Counted from the stretch's first letter, positions 1-7,428 are shown. The stretch is DNA of 9,387 nucleotides from Methanosarcinaceae archaeon (GCA_020793555.1 DQIO01000244.1:1-9387); one strand, 5' to 3'. The notes: generated by a model not told the origin, from the letters alone. Translations and numbers: made by a program.

Positions 1-248
1 AGATTCATATCCAAAAATACAATTATATATTACAATATAATATATATATATATATATATATAACATTTTAGAAATTAATTATATAATAATCTAGCGGTTT
101 GTGATACAATGCAATAATCAAAAAACATACACGTTTTCCTTTTTTCTGAACTTGTCAAATCTTTTGGTGTTGCATAATTCCAAACTTTTAAACAGCCCTT
201 CGAATTTGATATTTGCTCCACTTTTGCTTTAACTGGTATGTGATGGTT
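1..248. other. AT-rich non-coding flank downstream of dprA
   Basis: No convincing independent gene is visible here. The segment is very rich in A and T, especially 1-95, and contains an uninterrupted (TA)11 run. On the minus strand the dprA reading frame stays open for 57 codons beyond its TAG stop, down to a TAA at 75-77. That stretch has no good start codon or ribosome binding site of its own. It is either chance openness, a decayed C-terminal extension, or a read-through tail (see findings). Confidence 0.5.
41..62. repeat. (TA)11 dinucleotide repeat
   Basis: Eleven perfect TA units lie in a wider AT-rich block. Such a run is prone to slippage and cruciform extrusion and melts easily. No function can be assigned from the sequence. 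Confidence 0.9.
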
Positions 249-1349
249 CTAAAAATCGAATAATGATTTTGTGACATATTTTTCAGTTTTATCTTTTACT
301 TTAATAGAATCATCATTTGTTTGAAAAGATGATTTCGAGTTCATGTAATCTGCATTGACATCAACATTTTTTTGACCAATGGCATACCTGTCTAATGCAA
401 ATGAACTTTGCTGACCGGATACTTCCGGATTCAATAACGCATATTTTATATTTTCCATTTTGGTTTTTACCATATCTATGTCATTGTCATTTTCAAGTAC
501 AACATTGGCTCGTTTTTCTGTAATTAATTGAGTATTACCGCGTGTATTTTCATTCTCAATTAGATTTTCCGGTGGTTTTATCACAATAAGGGCTCGATCT
601 TGTTTCTCGCAAAATCGTACAGTATGCATTGTACCCCCATTAGTCTTGGTTTCTACAACAAGTGTACCTAATGACAATCCACTTTGTATTCTGTTACGAG
701 ATACAAAAAAACTTCGATTGCTGTTTGTGCCCCACGGATATTCTGAGATCAGTGCCCCATTATTTTCAAGTATGTTGTCAGCAAGTTGTTTATTTACACT
801 GGGATAAATAGTATCCAAACCATGAGCTAAAACTGCTACCGTTAATCCATTGGACTCCAAAGCACCTTTATGTGCAGCCGAATCAACACCTTTAGCCAGA
901 CCACTTACAATCACATATCCTCCCTTTGCGAAAGATTTTCCACACTTTTTTGCTTGGGATGTGCCAAAACTGGTTGGATTTCTGGTACCAACAATTGCAA
1001 TACAATCTTTATTCAAAGCACCAATATTACCTTTTACATGCAACAATGCCGGTGGGTCTTGAATTTTTAAAAGTGGTTTCGGATAATCTGAACTGTCTTT
1101 TGATATAATCCGGATGTCATGTTGCTGTGAAATATCCAGTATTTCATGAGCTGCGTTCCAGCCAATTTCAGCAGCTTGAATATCAGGCACAGATATCCGT
1201 CCGAATTTTGCTTTTGCTTCATTAAGTATTTCAAGCAGATCAAATGGAGTGTCCGGCTCAAGACAATTAGGTAGTGAAAGAATCTTTTTTATGGTTTCTG
1301 CACCAATTCCGGATGTTTTTTGTAATGCCAATATCGATACTACTTGCAT
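249..1349 (-). CDS. dprA: DprA/Smf-like DNA-processing protein
   Basis: DprA proteins bind single-stranded DNA and, in bacteria, load RecA during transformation; the archaeal role is not established. From the ATG at 1349 the product is 366 residues. Visible parts are an N-terminal helix-hairpin-helix-like segment (about 9-26), then the Rossmann-like DprA core (about 80-285) with VGTRNPTSFG (120-129), SGLAKGVDSAAH (149-160), ISEYP (201-205) and RNRIQSGLS (218-226), all hallmark positions. The usual C-terminal winged helix is absent. Instead residues about 300-366 are rich in N, D, K and S and look disordered. An upstream in-frame ATG at 1388 would add 13 residues, but residue 14 (MQVVSILAL) fits the family start better and has a GGTG stretch just upstream. 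The gene is more AT-rich than hel308, which suggests transfer. Its stop is TAG, whereas the other intact genes here end in TGA or TAA. Confidence 0.9.
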   Translation of the reverse strand: MQVVSILALQKTSGIGAETIKKILSLPNCLEPDTPFDLLEILNEAKAKFGRISVPDIQAAEIGWNAAHEILDISQQHDIRIISKDSSDYPKPLLKIQDPPALLHVKGNIGALNKDCIAIVGTRNPTSFGTSQAKKCGKSFAKGGYVIVSGLAKGVDSAAHKGALESNGLTVAVLAHGLDTIYPSVNKQLADNILENNGALISEYPWGTNSNRSFFVSRNRIQSGLSLGTLVVETKTNGGTMHTVRFCEKQDRALIVIKPPENLIENENTRGNTQLITEKRANVVLENDNDIDMVKTKMENIKYALLNPEVSGQQSSFALDRYAIGQKNVDVNADYMNSKSSFQTNDDSIKVKDKTEKYVTKSLFDF

Positions 1350-1368
1350 AATAATCACACCGATTATT

Positions 1369-1572
1369 TTAAAACTGGGTATGTCCAAGTGCTATTGCTG
1401 CGACCAATATGGCACCGGAATTCTTCAATTTTAATCTCGCCGCTTTAAATGAAATAAAATTAGACTTGGGATCACACCGCACCCCACATCCATATATTCC
1501 ATCACCTCGATTTTTACCATCGTTTGATTTAAAATGGTTGCCCGGCAACTTTAGATATTTACATTTATACAT
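1369..1572 (-). CDS. Possible small Cys/His protein upstream of dprA
   Basis: This is an open frame of 67 residues from the ATG at 1572 (71 from an in-frame ATG at 1584). It ends 19 bases before the dprA start in the same orientation, as in an operon. The product is basic in its first two thirds and carries C4, H13, C29 and C33 (numbered from the inner Met), a spacing that could bind a metal. A hydrophobic stretch, GAILVAAIALG, lies near the C-terminus. GGTAAG sits just before the inner ATG as a weak ribosome site. I do not recognise the family. The frame could be chance, but composition, orientation and spacing make a small co-transcribed gene plausible. Confidence 0.35.
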   Translation of the reverse strand: MYKCKYLKLPGNHFKSNDGKNRGDGIYGCGVRCDPKSNFISFKAARLKLKNSGAILVAAIALGHTQF

Positions 1573-1660
1573 ATTTCTTACCATTTCATTAGATTTTTGA
1601 TTAAATGACGAATGTGTTTTTAAGCATATTAAGATGAGCCAAGCAGGGTGAAAGTATTCA

Positions 1661-1683
1661 TTTTAAAAAGATACTTATTAAAT
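1661..1683 (+). promoter_or_regulatory. Candidate TATA elements for hel308
   Basis: TTTTAAAA (1661-1668) and CTTATTAAAT (1674-1683) both resemble archaeal TATA boxes, 45 and 30 bases before the hel308 ATG. The first would give a short leader, the second an almost leaderless transcript. No ribosome binding site is seen before the ATG, which fits a leaderless or near-leaderless start. Which element is used cannot be decided by eye. Confidence 0.35.
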
Positions 1684-1700
1684 CGCAATGTTACGTACTC

Positions 1701-1712
1701 TGTGAATTCACA
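1701..1712. repeat. 12-bp perfect palindrome touching the hel308 start codon
   Basis: TGTGAATTCACA is a perfect inverted repeat whose last base directly precedes the hel308 ATG. It occupies the place where a ribosome binding site would be. It could be an operator or a small occluding hairpin, or simply chance: a couple of 12-bp palindromes are expected in a window of this size. Confidence 0.4.
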
Positions 1713-3923
1713 ATGAAGATCAATACTCTCGACCTGCCGGAAAACATCATTCAATTCTACTTAGATTCCGGTATCGAAGAACTCTATCCCCCGCAAGCAG
1801 AAGCGATCGAGAAAGGACTACTGTCCAACAAAAACATCCTCGCCGCAATTCCCACAGCATCCGGCAAGACGCTACTTGCAGAACTCGCAATGCTAAAATC
1901 CATCACAAACGGCGGAAAGGCATTATACATAGTGCCTCTTCGCGCGCTTGCATCTGAAAAATATGATGGTTTCAAGGAATTTACGCCGCTTGGAATAAAG
2001 ACCGGCATCTCAACCGGGGATTTCGAATCAAAAGACGAATGGCTGGGTGTGAACGACATCATTGTTGCGACTTCCGAGAAGACCGACTCGCTTCTGCGTA
2101 ATGAAACCTCATGGATGCAGGACATCACAACTATCGTAGTTGATGAGGTGCACCTGCTCGATTCTGCCAATCGTGGACCAACTCTTGAGGTCACGATCGC
2201 AAAACTCATGAAACTAAACCCAAATGCACAGATCATTGCACTCTCCGCGACCGTTGGGAATGCACAGGAAGTGGCAGACTGGCTCGGTGCAAATCTGGTG
2301 ATAAGCGAATGGCGACCTATAGAACTGCGCGAGGGCGTGTTCTATGGAGACACAATCAATTTCAGTGAATCTCAAAAACCCATCGACCAAATAACCGGAG
2401 ACGTTGCCGTAAACCTTGTTCTTGACACACTCAGGAGTGGCGGACAATGTCTTGTGTTTGAGAGCAGTCGCCGCAATTGTACCGGATTTGCAAAGAAAGC
2501 GAGCCGAAGTGTCGCAAATTTACTCCGTGAAGATGAAAAAGTGAAACTTGATGAAATTGCGAACAATATACTTGATTCAGGTGAGACAGATACCGCAAAA
2601 GAACTTGCAAAATGTGTGAAAGGCGGTGCGGCATTCCATCACGCAGGTTTGAACGCAGACCACAGGAAATTGGTTGAAAATGGCTTTCGGCAGAATGCTA
2701 TCAAAATAATATCCAGTACACCCACACTTGCAGCAGGTTTGAACCTGCCTGCAAGACGTGTAATAATCAGGAATTACAAGCGGTACGATCCAAACTATGG
2801 AATGCAGCCGATACCTGTTCTTGAATACAAACAAATGGCAGGCAGGGCAGGGAGACCGCACCTTGACCCTTACGGTGAATCTGTCCTTCTCGCAAAGTCC
2901 TACGATGAACTTATAGGTGTTTTGGATAATTATGTTAATGCCGATGCAGAAGATATCTGGTCAAAACTTGGAACCGAAAATGCACTCAGGACACATGTGC
3001 TCTCAACCATTGCCAACGGATTCGCATCGACACGCAACGGGCTGATGGAATTTATTGGACTGACCTTCTTTGCGCACCAGCAGGAAACATGGAGTTTGAA
3101 AAGCGTAGTCGATGAATGCCTTAATTTTTTGATCGAGCATGATATGGTCATTGACGATAATGCACTGGTTCCGACAAAACTGGGTAAGGTCGTTTCAATG
3201 ATGTATATCGACCCTCTTTCAGGATCGACCATAATTGATGGATTGAAAAAAGCAGATGTTGTCACAGACCTGACACTGCTTCATCTTGTATGCAGTACAC
3301 CTGACATGCGACAGTTGTACATGCGCTCGAAAGACTATGAAATTATCAATGATTTCGTTCTAATGCACAGTGAAGAATTCGCCCATATACCAAGCAGGTC
3401 CAAAGAGATCGATTACGAATGGTTTTTGGGAGAGGTTAAAACTGCCCTATTGATGCTTGACTGGATCAATGAGGTTTCATCCGATGACATCTCTAAAAAG
3501 TTCGGGGTTGGCGAGGGTGATATTCACGCATTTTCCAGTTCAGCCGAGTGGTTAATGCATGCAACAGCCCAACTTGCAAATCTCACAGGTGCACCGGCTG
3601 CTGACAGGGCGCATGAACTTGAAAAGCGAATACAATACGGTGCAAGCCCTGAACTTGGTGAACTTGTCGGAATTCGGAATGTCGGGCGTGTTCGTGCACG
3701 TAAATTATATGATGCCGGCTTTAAGTCCAAAGCTGAACTTAAGCAAGCTGACATTGAGGTGATCTCTGAAATTGTCGGACCTAAGATTGCAGAGAAGATA
3801 CTCACACAACTTGGAATTACTGTAAAAGACAGAACGGGTGGAACGAGAGGAACTGTTGTGGACTCCAAGACCATGGATTCGTTGTTGGATTCCGGTCAAA
3901 AAACGTTTAATGATTTTAATTGA
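1713..3923 (+). CDS. hel308: ATP-dependent DNA helicase Hel308
   Basis: This is a superfamily 2 Ski2-like helicase that unwinds lagging strands and branched DNA at stalled replication forks. It is 736 residues, normal for the family. Motifs in order are a Q-motif region LYPPQ (24-28), Walker A PTASGKT (47-53), Ia PLRALASEK (75-83), DEVH (144-147), ALSAT (176-180), VFESSRR (248-254), [15 protein letters not shown] (335-349) and QMAGRAGRP (374-382). After the helicase core come the winged-helix and ratchet regions, and a C-terminal helix-hairpin-helix domain (about 647-702, with [17 protein letters not shown]). The last eight residues, QKTFNDFN, resemble a PCNA-interacting box (Q-x-x-hydrophobic-x-x-F), as reported for the Pyrococcus homologue Hjm. 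The start gives the expected family N-terminus (DLP...[10 protein letters not shown]). All catalytic motifs look intact. It is transcribed divergently from the dprA region. Confidence 0.97.
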   Translation: MKINTLDLPENIIQFYLDSGIEELYPPQAEAIEKGLLSNKNILAAIPTASGKTLLAELAMLKSITNGGKALYIVPLRALASEKYDGFKEFTPLGIKTGISTGDFESKDEWLGVNDIIVATSEKTDSLLRNETSWMQDITTIVVDEVHLLDSANRGPTLEVTIAKLMKLNPNAQIIALSATVGNAQEVADWLGANLVISEWRPIELREGVFYGDTINFSESQKPIDQITGDVAVNLVLDTLRSGGQCLVFESSRRNCTGFAKKASRSVANLLREDEKVKLDEIANNILDSGETDTAKELAKCVKGGAAFHHAGLNADHRKLVENGFRQNAIKIISSTPTLAAGLNLPARRVIIRNYKRYDPNYGMQPIPVLEYKQMAGRAGRPHLDPYGESVLLAKSYDELIGVLDNYVNADAEDIWSKLGTENALRTHVLSTIANGFASTRNGLMEFIGLTFFAHQQETWSLKSVVDECLNFLIEHDMVIDDNALVPTKLGKVVSMMYIDPLSGSTIIDGLKKADVVTDLTLLHLVCSTPDMRQLYMRSKDYEIINDFVLMHSEEFAHIPSRSKEIDYEWFLGEVKTALLMLDWINEVSSDDISKKFGVGEGDIHAFSSSAEWLMHATAQLANLTGAPAADRAHELEKRIQYGASPELGELVGIRNVGRVRARKLYDAGFKSKAELKQADIEVISEIVGPKIAEKILTQLGITVKDRTGGTRGTVVDSKTMDSLLDSGQKTFNDFN

Positions 3924-4130
3924 GATAAGCCTCTGGCAAAATGTATATAACACCTTTAAAACTCCCATCAAAAACCTCTTCCACTTATCCTTAAAATTTG
4001 CCTCTAAGACCTTAGATTGACAAACTTCTAAACTCCCAAATGACCGACAGGTCCATAGCCTTGCCATAATTCACTTCACACATCAATCTTATTCCTCCCT
4101 TAAAATTCTTATGTATTCATCCACCAGTGA

Positions 4131-4262
4131 TTTGCCAATAGGTCAAATGGCCATCCCGTAATTAACCCTACCTCCATCTCTGGAATGGGATCGGCCATGA
4201 AACAAATAGAAGACGAAGATCTCGTTTACAAAGGACTTGCTTCAGATGCAAATATCTATTAA
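4131..4262 (+). pseudogene. Unidentified short open stretch, possible gene remnant
   Basis: The frame is open for 43 codons between a TGA at 4128 and a TAA at 4260, with in-frame ATGs at 4182 and 4197. The predicted peptide has a protein-like composition: a Gly/Pro/Ser-rich N-terminal half, then an acidic segment, KQIEDEDLVYKGLASD. There is no ribosome binding site and no start that would give a whole protein. It may be the 3' end of a lost gene. I do not recognise it, and chance is possible. Confidence 0.2.
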
Positions 4263-4294
4263 CCTTACATACTTATCCTAAATCACGATTAAAC

Positions 4295-4299
4295 AGGAG
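4295..4299 (+). promoter_or_regulatory. Ribosome binding site fixing the TTG start
   Basis: AGGAG sits 8 bases before a TTG that begins the expected family N-terminus. No ATG or GTG lies closer in frame, so this site decides the unusual start. Confidence 0.75.
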
Positions 4300-4307
4300 C
4301 TATTATT

Positions 4308-5549
4308 TTGAGTACAATCAGCGAGAAAATATTTAGCCGTGCATCAGGCAAAGAGGCAAAAGCTAATGATTTTGTGACTGCGGACATAGATTATGCGATG
4401 GCGCATGATGGTACAAGTGTTCTTGCAGTTAGATCATTTCGGGAAATGGGAGTTGAAAAAGTATGGAACCCCGAACGAATAGTGATTCCGTTCGACCACA
4501 TCTCACCTGCGAACAATGAAACTGCTGCGGCTTTGCAACACGATATCCGGTCATGGATAAGTGAACAGGGTATCTCTAACTTTTATGAGATAGGCGAAGG
4601 AATCTGTCATCAGGTGTTCCCTGAGAACGGATTTGCCCTGCCAGGCAAACTTGTTGTGGGTGCGGATTCACACTCATGCACCTATGGAGCGTTCGGTGCC
4701 TTTGGTACTGGAGTTGGTGCAACCGATATGTCAGAGATCTTTGCCTCAGGAAAACTCTGGTTCAAGGTTCCCGAGAGTATGAAAATTACGGTCAACGGTA
4801 AGTTGGGAAAACGCATATCTGCAAAGGACCTGACACTTAATGTGATAGGGACCGTGGGTGCACCCGGTGCAACATATCGGGCTGTGGAATTTTATGGCGA
4901 TACCATTGAATCGCTTTCAATGTCAGGACGTATGACACTTTCAAATATGGCGATCGAGATGGGGGCAAAAACAGGAATTGTGCCGCCTGACAAGACTACA
5001 TTTGATTATATCAAAGATCGGGCTGTGGAGGAATACGAACCTGTGTATTCTGATGAGGATGCAACATACATCAAAGAATACAACATTGATGTGACCGACC
5101 TTGAGCCGCAGATCGCACGCCCACATGAAGTAGATAACGTGTGCGGTGTATCTGAAGTTGAAGGTACGAAGGTAGATCAGGTGTTTATAGGAACATGCAC
5201 AAATGGGCGGCTTGAAGACCTTGAGGTGGCGGCAGAAATACTCAAAGGCGAGAAGGTCGCAGTCAGGACGGTCATTGCACCTGCATCGCGCAGTGTCCTG
5301 ATTGATGCGATCCGCAACGGTACTGCTGAAACACTATTGCAAGCCGGAGTCGCTCTTATCACACCGGGATGCGGCCCATGTCTTGGTGCGCACATGGGTG
5401 TCATTAGTGAAGGCGAGGTTTGTATTTCAACAGCCAACCGTAACTTCAAAGGACGAATGGGCACAGGCGGGTTTATCTATCTCGCATCCCCGGCAACTGC
5501 AGCAGCATCGGCGCTGACCGGCGAGATCAGCGACCCACGAAGTGTTTGA
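4308..5549 (+). CDS. leuC: 3-isopropylmalate / homoaconitase dehydratase, large subunit
   Basis: This is an aconitase-family large subunit that isomerises hydroxy acids using a 4Fe-4S cluster. At 413 residues it has archaeal LeuC/HacA length. The cluster ligands are visible: C297 in GTCTNGR, and C355 and C358 in GCGPCLG. Other family landmarks are AHDGT (32-36), FDH (62-64), GEGICHQ (96-102), [18 protein letters not shown] (118-135), [12 protein letters not shown] (374-385) and [12 protein letters not shown] (391-402). Methanogens usually carry two paralogues, one for leucine (with LeuD) and one acting as homoaconitase in 2-oxosuberate synthesis for coenzyme B (AksD/HacA). The large subunit alone does not tell me which this is, because specificity is thought to lie mainly in the small subunit, which is not in the window. 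Translation starts at TTG with AGGAG upstream. No cluster partner lies alongside, so it appears to be transcribed alone. Confidence 0.92.
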   Translation: MSTISEKIFSRASGKEAKANDFVTADIDYAMAHDGTSVLAVRSFREMGVEKVWNPERIVIPFDHISPANNETAAALQHDIRSWISEQGISNFYEIGEGICHQVFPENGFALPGKLVVGADSHSCTYGAFGAFGTGVGATDMSEIFASGKLWFKVPESMKITVNGKLGKRISAKDLTLNVIGTVGAPGATYRAVEFYGDTIESLSMSGRMTLSNMAIEMGAKTGIVPPDKTTFDYIKDRAVEEYEPVYSDEDATYIKEYNIDVTDLEPQIARPHEVDNVCGVSEVEGTKVDQVFIGTCTNGRLEDLEVAAEILKGEKVAVRTVIAPASRSVLIDAIRNGTAETLLQAGVALITPGCGPCLGAHMGVISEGEVCISTANRNFKGRMGTGGFIYLASPATAAASALTGEISDPRSV

Positions 5550-5576
5550 TTAGTGGTTATTGGCTTAAAAATAATT

Positions 5577-5594
5577 CCCACTACATTTTGTGGG
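5577..5594 (+). terminator. Weak hairpin after leuC/hacA
   Basis: CCCAC and GTGGG pair as a 5-bp stem with an 8-base loop containing TTTT, 27 bases after the stop codon. No clean T-run follows, so this is at best a weak terminator or RNA 3' end. Confidence 0.3.
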
Positions 5595-5652
5595 TAACTT
5601 TACAATTTCAGGATATATCGTCAAACATGAAACCATATTGCCTGAATTTATG

Positions 5653-5720
5653 GACAGGATTTACGGGATGTACAGGATGAAAATGATGAGCAATATCCTG
5701 TAAATCCAGTTCATCCAGTC
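5653..5720. repeat. Imperfect inverted repeat built of 9-bp units
   Basis: Two 26-base arms (5653-5678 and 5695-5720) pair with five or six mismatches around a 16-base spacer. The left arm is made of 9-base units, ACAGGATTT, ACGGGATGT and ACAGGATGA. The right arm is the complementary series, ATCCTGTAA, ATCCAGTTC and ATCCAGTC. From memory, dispersed repeats with GGATTTACAGGAT-like units occur between genes in many unrelated prokaryotes. It could fold as an RNA hairpin separating the leuC/hacA and small-gene transcripts. Confidence 0.75.
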
Positions 5721-5723
5721 TAA

Positions 5724-5733
5724 TATTTATACA
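5724..5733 (+). promoter_or_regulatory. Candidate TATA box for the small His protein gene
   Basis: TATTTATACA lies about 45 bases before the ATG at 5775. Initiation some 25 bases downstream would leave a short leader that still contains the ribosome site. Confidence 0.45.
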
Positions 5734-5763
5734 CACAATATTGAGGAAATACTTAAAATTCAA

Positions 5764-5767
5764 GGAG
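5764..5767 (+). promoter_or_regulatory. Ribosome binding site for the small His protein
   Basis: GGAG, within AAGGAGAG, lies 7 bases before the ATG. This is good support that the 71-residue frame is translated. Confidence 0.7.
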
Positions 5768-5774
5768 AGATTAA

Positions 5775-5990
5775 ATGACTGAAGATATTGATGAAGCAAA
5801 ACTTACACATCTTGTTGGGCATTGGATAGAGCACAATGAAAGTCACAGCAAAAGTTTTAGGGATTGGGCTGTGAAGATAGAGGCTGCCGGTTTTAGTGAT
5901 GCTGCGAAGGAGATTTTGGTGGCTGCTGAGAAAATGGATGAGTCCAGCGAGTTTTTGAAGAAAGCGAAAGGGAATCATTTGGAAATATAA
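5775..5990 (+). CDS. Small helical protein with a four-histidine face
   Basis: A 71-residue acidic protein, predicted all-helical and soluble, with no signal peptide or membrane segment. Its first helix has H12, H16, H20 and H24 exactly four residues apart (HLVGHWIEHNESHSKSF), which puts four imidazoles on one face, with E19 and E22 nearby. That pattern suits metal binding or a metal-bridged helical bundle. The rest (FRDWAVKIEAAGFSDAAKEI) is amphipathic with heptad-like A/I/L positions, so it may oligomerise. It resembles a family of short helical proteins with an HWIEHN core that I recall as domain-of-unknown-function proteins in methanogens; I cannot confirm a family number. It has its own TATA-like element and a good ribosome site. 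It converges on the ATPase gene with only 3 bases between stop codons. The metal role is inference. Confidence 0.8.
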   Translation: MTEDIDEAKLTHLVGHWIEHNESHSKSFRDWAVKIEAAGFSDAAKEILVAAEKMDESSEFLKKAKGNHLEI

Positions 5991-5993
5991 GTA

Positions 5994-7313
5994 TCATGTT
6001 TTGATCGAAGATAACAAGAACATCCAGACAGGGATGTATGAGATCACTTTGCCATCGATTTCCTTTGTTGAAAAGTGTTCATTTGTTATCACATATCCTT
6101 TTTTGATATTGAAGGAGGTCATAAATTCGATCAATCCCTTGTAATCGGTGGATTTTATTTTATTTCTATATTTGACTTCTATCGGAATAACTCCTTCATG
6201 TGTTTTTACCACAAGGTCAACTTCCAATTTGTTTTTTCCCTGCCAGTAATATACTTTAAGTCCCTGTTTTATAAGATGGTTGAATACGATCGTTTCGATA
6301 ATTAAGCCTTCATCTGTATCTGATAAATCAAAAAATACATGGTCTGCGGCATATATTTTCGGATTTTTTTTAAAACTCTTAAGTGTATTACTTGAATATA
6401 AGTAACTCTTAGTCAAGAAAAATGAACTACACAGATATTCAATGTATGTTTTCACAGTCTCGTATTTAGCACCCAGCGCAGTTGTGAGAGTATTGTATTT
6501 AACAACATTACCGGACTGTTTTAAAATTGAATAAAAAAGACCTTCAAGTACGTTAACTCGTTTGACATCAAACAGATTAATTATGTCACGATAAAATGTA
6601 AGATCAAGGTTGGTCTTGAGCATTATTTTGACTTTTTCTTCAGAACGGATAGGGTAGAGTTCAGGAAAACCGCCTGATGTTATAAAGCGGTTAAACATTA
6701 TTATTATTTTTTCTGCTTCGAACGGAAAATCGAGTTCTTCATAAGATGTGATGTTAGTTTCCATCCCATTGTATTTCATGAATTCATGAAATGAAAATGG
6801 GAATAATTTCATAATATATATCCTTCCGACAAGACTTTCACCGGATCCTCTAAGAATGTTCATACTGGATGAGCCTGATACAATAAATTTGATCGGATAC
6901 CCCATGTCGTATATGGATTTTATCACATCGCCCCAGTTTTGGATCTTCTGGACCTCATCTATGAATATGTATACACGTTGTGCTTCAGCAGGTACTTCAT
7001 GTAAGATGTTCCTGAAATATATGTCAAATATTCGTTTAATGATATGTTCTTCCTGTTTAAACATGTCAAGGGAAAAATAAAGTATTCGCTTCTGTGGCAC
7101 GGTTTTTAACAGGTGTTTGATTGCCTGTTTTAACAGGGTTGTCTTTCCGACCCTTCTGATGCCAACAATACCAAGAATGGTTTGATCATTCATGGAATCC
7201 AAAAAGTCAGGAAAAATATCACGCTCTACGAAGATCTCATCTATGGATATTTCACCGGTATTCCACCACGGGTTATATAATGTCAGTTCTCTTAAAAGTT
7301 CCAATTTATCCAT
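5994..7313 (-). CDS. AAA ATPase (AAA_14/DUF4143) with PD-(D/E)xK-like C-terminus
   Basis: This belongs to the COG1373-type ATPases that are widely duplicated in methanogens and whose biological role is largely unknown. From the ATG at 7313 it is 439 residues; an in-frame TTG at 7331 would add six. Visible in order are Walker A GIRRVGKTT (51-59), Walker B YIFIDEV with D119/E120, sensor-1-like IVSGSSS (144-150), and a SGGFPELY signature (213-220). Then comes a winged-helix-like segment (about 273-296), and a C-terminal nuclease-fold motif with D366 in EVDLVV and E379-V-K381 in IPIEVKYR. The carboxylate-ExK spacing matches PD-(D/E)xK folds, so DNA cleavage is possible but unproved. No membrane segment is seen. 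Upstream lie a TATA box and three phased palindromes, implying dedicated control. Behind them is the wreck of a second gene of the same family. Confidence 0.93.
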   Translation of the reverse strand: MDKLELLRELTLYNPWWNTGEISIDEIFVERDIFPDFLDSMNDQTILGIVGIRRVGKTTLLKQAIKHLLKTVPQKRILYFSLDMFKQEEHIIKRIFDIYFRNILHEVPAEAQRVYIFIDEVQKIQNWGDVIKSIYDMGYPIKFIVSGSSSMNILRGSGESLVGRIYIMKLFPFSFHEFMKYNGMETNITSYEELDFPFEAEKIIIMFNRFITSGGFPELYPIRSEEKVKIMLKTNLDLTFYRDIINLFDVKRVNVLEGLFYSILKQSGNVVKYNTLTTALGAKYETVKTYIEYLCSSFFLTKSYLYSSNTLKSFKKNPKIYAADHVFFDLSDTDEGLIIETIVFNHLIKQGLKVYYWQGKNKLEVDLVVKTHEGVIPIEVKYRNKIKSTDYKGLIEFMTSFNIKKGYVITNEHFSTKEIDGKVISYIPVWMFLLSSIKT

Positions 7314-7325
7314 GTGTATCAAATC

Positions 7326-7338
7326 ACTCAAATTGAGT
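7326..7338. repeat. 13-bp palindrome in the ATPase 5' leader
   Basis: ACTCAAATTGAGT has six perfect pairs around a central A and overlaps the alternative TTG start of the ATPase gene. Its sequence differs from the upstream TTCCAGT-type sites. It could be a second operator or chance. Confidence 0.45.
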
Positions 7339-7374
7339 CAGTATTTTTATGATGTTATCTAATATGTGCACCAT

Positions 7375-7384
7375 CATATATAAG
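7375..7384 (-). promoter_or_regulatory. TATA box of the AAA ATPase gene
   Basis: Read on the minus strand this is CTTATATATG, a good archaeal TATA box about 62-71 bases before the ATG at 7313. It implies initiation near 7350-7355 and a leader of about 40 bases. It lies within a 7-bp inverted repeat (TATGATG at 7348-7354 and CATCATA at 7372-7378). The first large palindrome begins 8 bases upstream. Confidence 0.6.
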
Positions 7385-7392
7385 ATATGTTC

Positions 7393-7417
7393 ATTTATTC
7401 CAGTCACTGGAATAAAT
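7393..7417. promoter_or_regulatory. Operator-like site 1: perfect 25-bp palindrome
   Basis: Half-sites ATTTATTCCAGT and ACTGGAATAAAT flank a single C with no mismatch. A perfect 12-pair inverted repeat is very unlikely by chance in 9.4 kb. It lies just upstream of the ATPase TATA box, where an archaeal regulator could block or recruit TBP/TFB. The odd-spaced symmetry suits a dimeric DNA-binding protein. Confidence 0.85.
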
Positions 7418-7428
7418 GGCATTGTTTT

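Larger units (their letters stand above)
3924..4307. other. Intergenic region between hel308 and leuC/hacA
   Basis: No recognised gene is present. The plus strand has one unexplained open stretch (4131-4262, next entry). The minus strand has a strong-looking GGGAGG (4094-4099) before an ATG at 4083, but this opens only 23 codons (to 4012). A second minus-strand frame from 4067 runs antisense into hel308. The right end should hold the leuC/hacA promoter; ATTAACCTTACATACTTATC (4258-4277) is the nearest TATA-like stretch, though a poor match. Confidence 0.4.

Noticed and set aside
1784..2236. Minus-strand frame of 150 codons inside hel308
   Set aside because: It is antisense to the Walker A and DEVH region of hel308, and its Ser-rich composition is typical of a shadow frame.
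3705..4067. Minus-strand frame of 120 codons overlapping the hel308 3' end
   Set aside because: More than half is antisense to hel308, whose coding there is certain. The intergenic part has no recognisable family and only a weak ribosome site.
5653..5720. tRNA or structured RNA gene
   Set aside because: The fold is a single imperfect hairpin with 9-bp periodicity; no cloverleaf or anticodon-arm pattern could be built.
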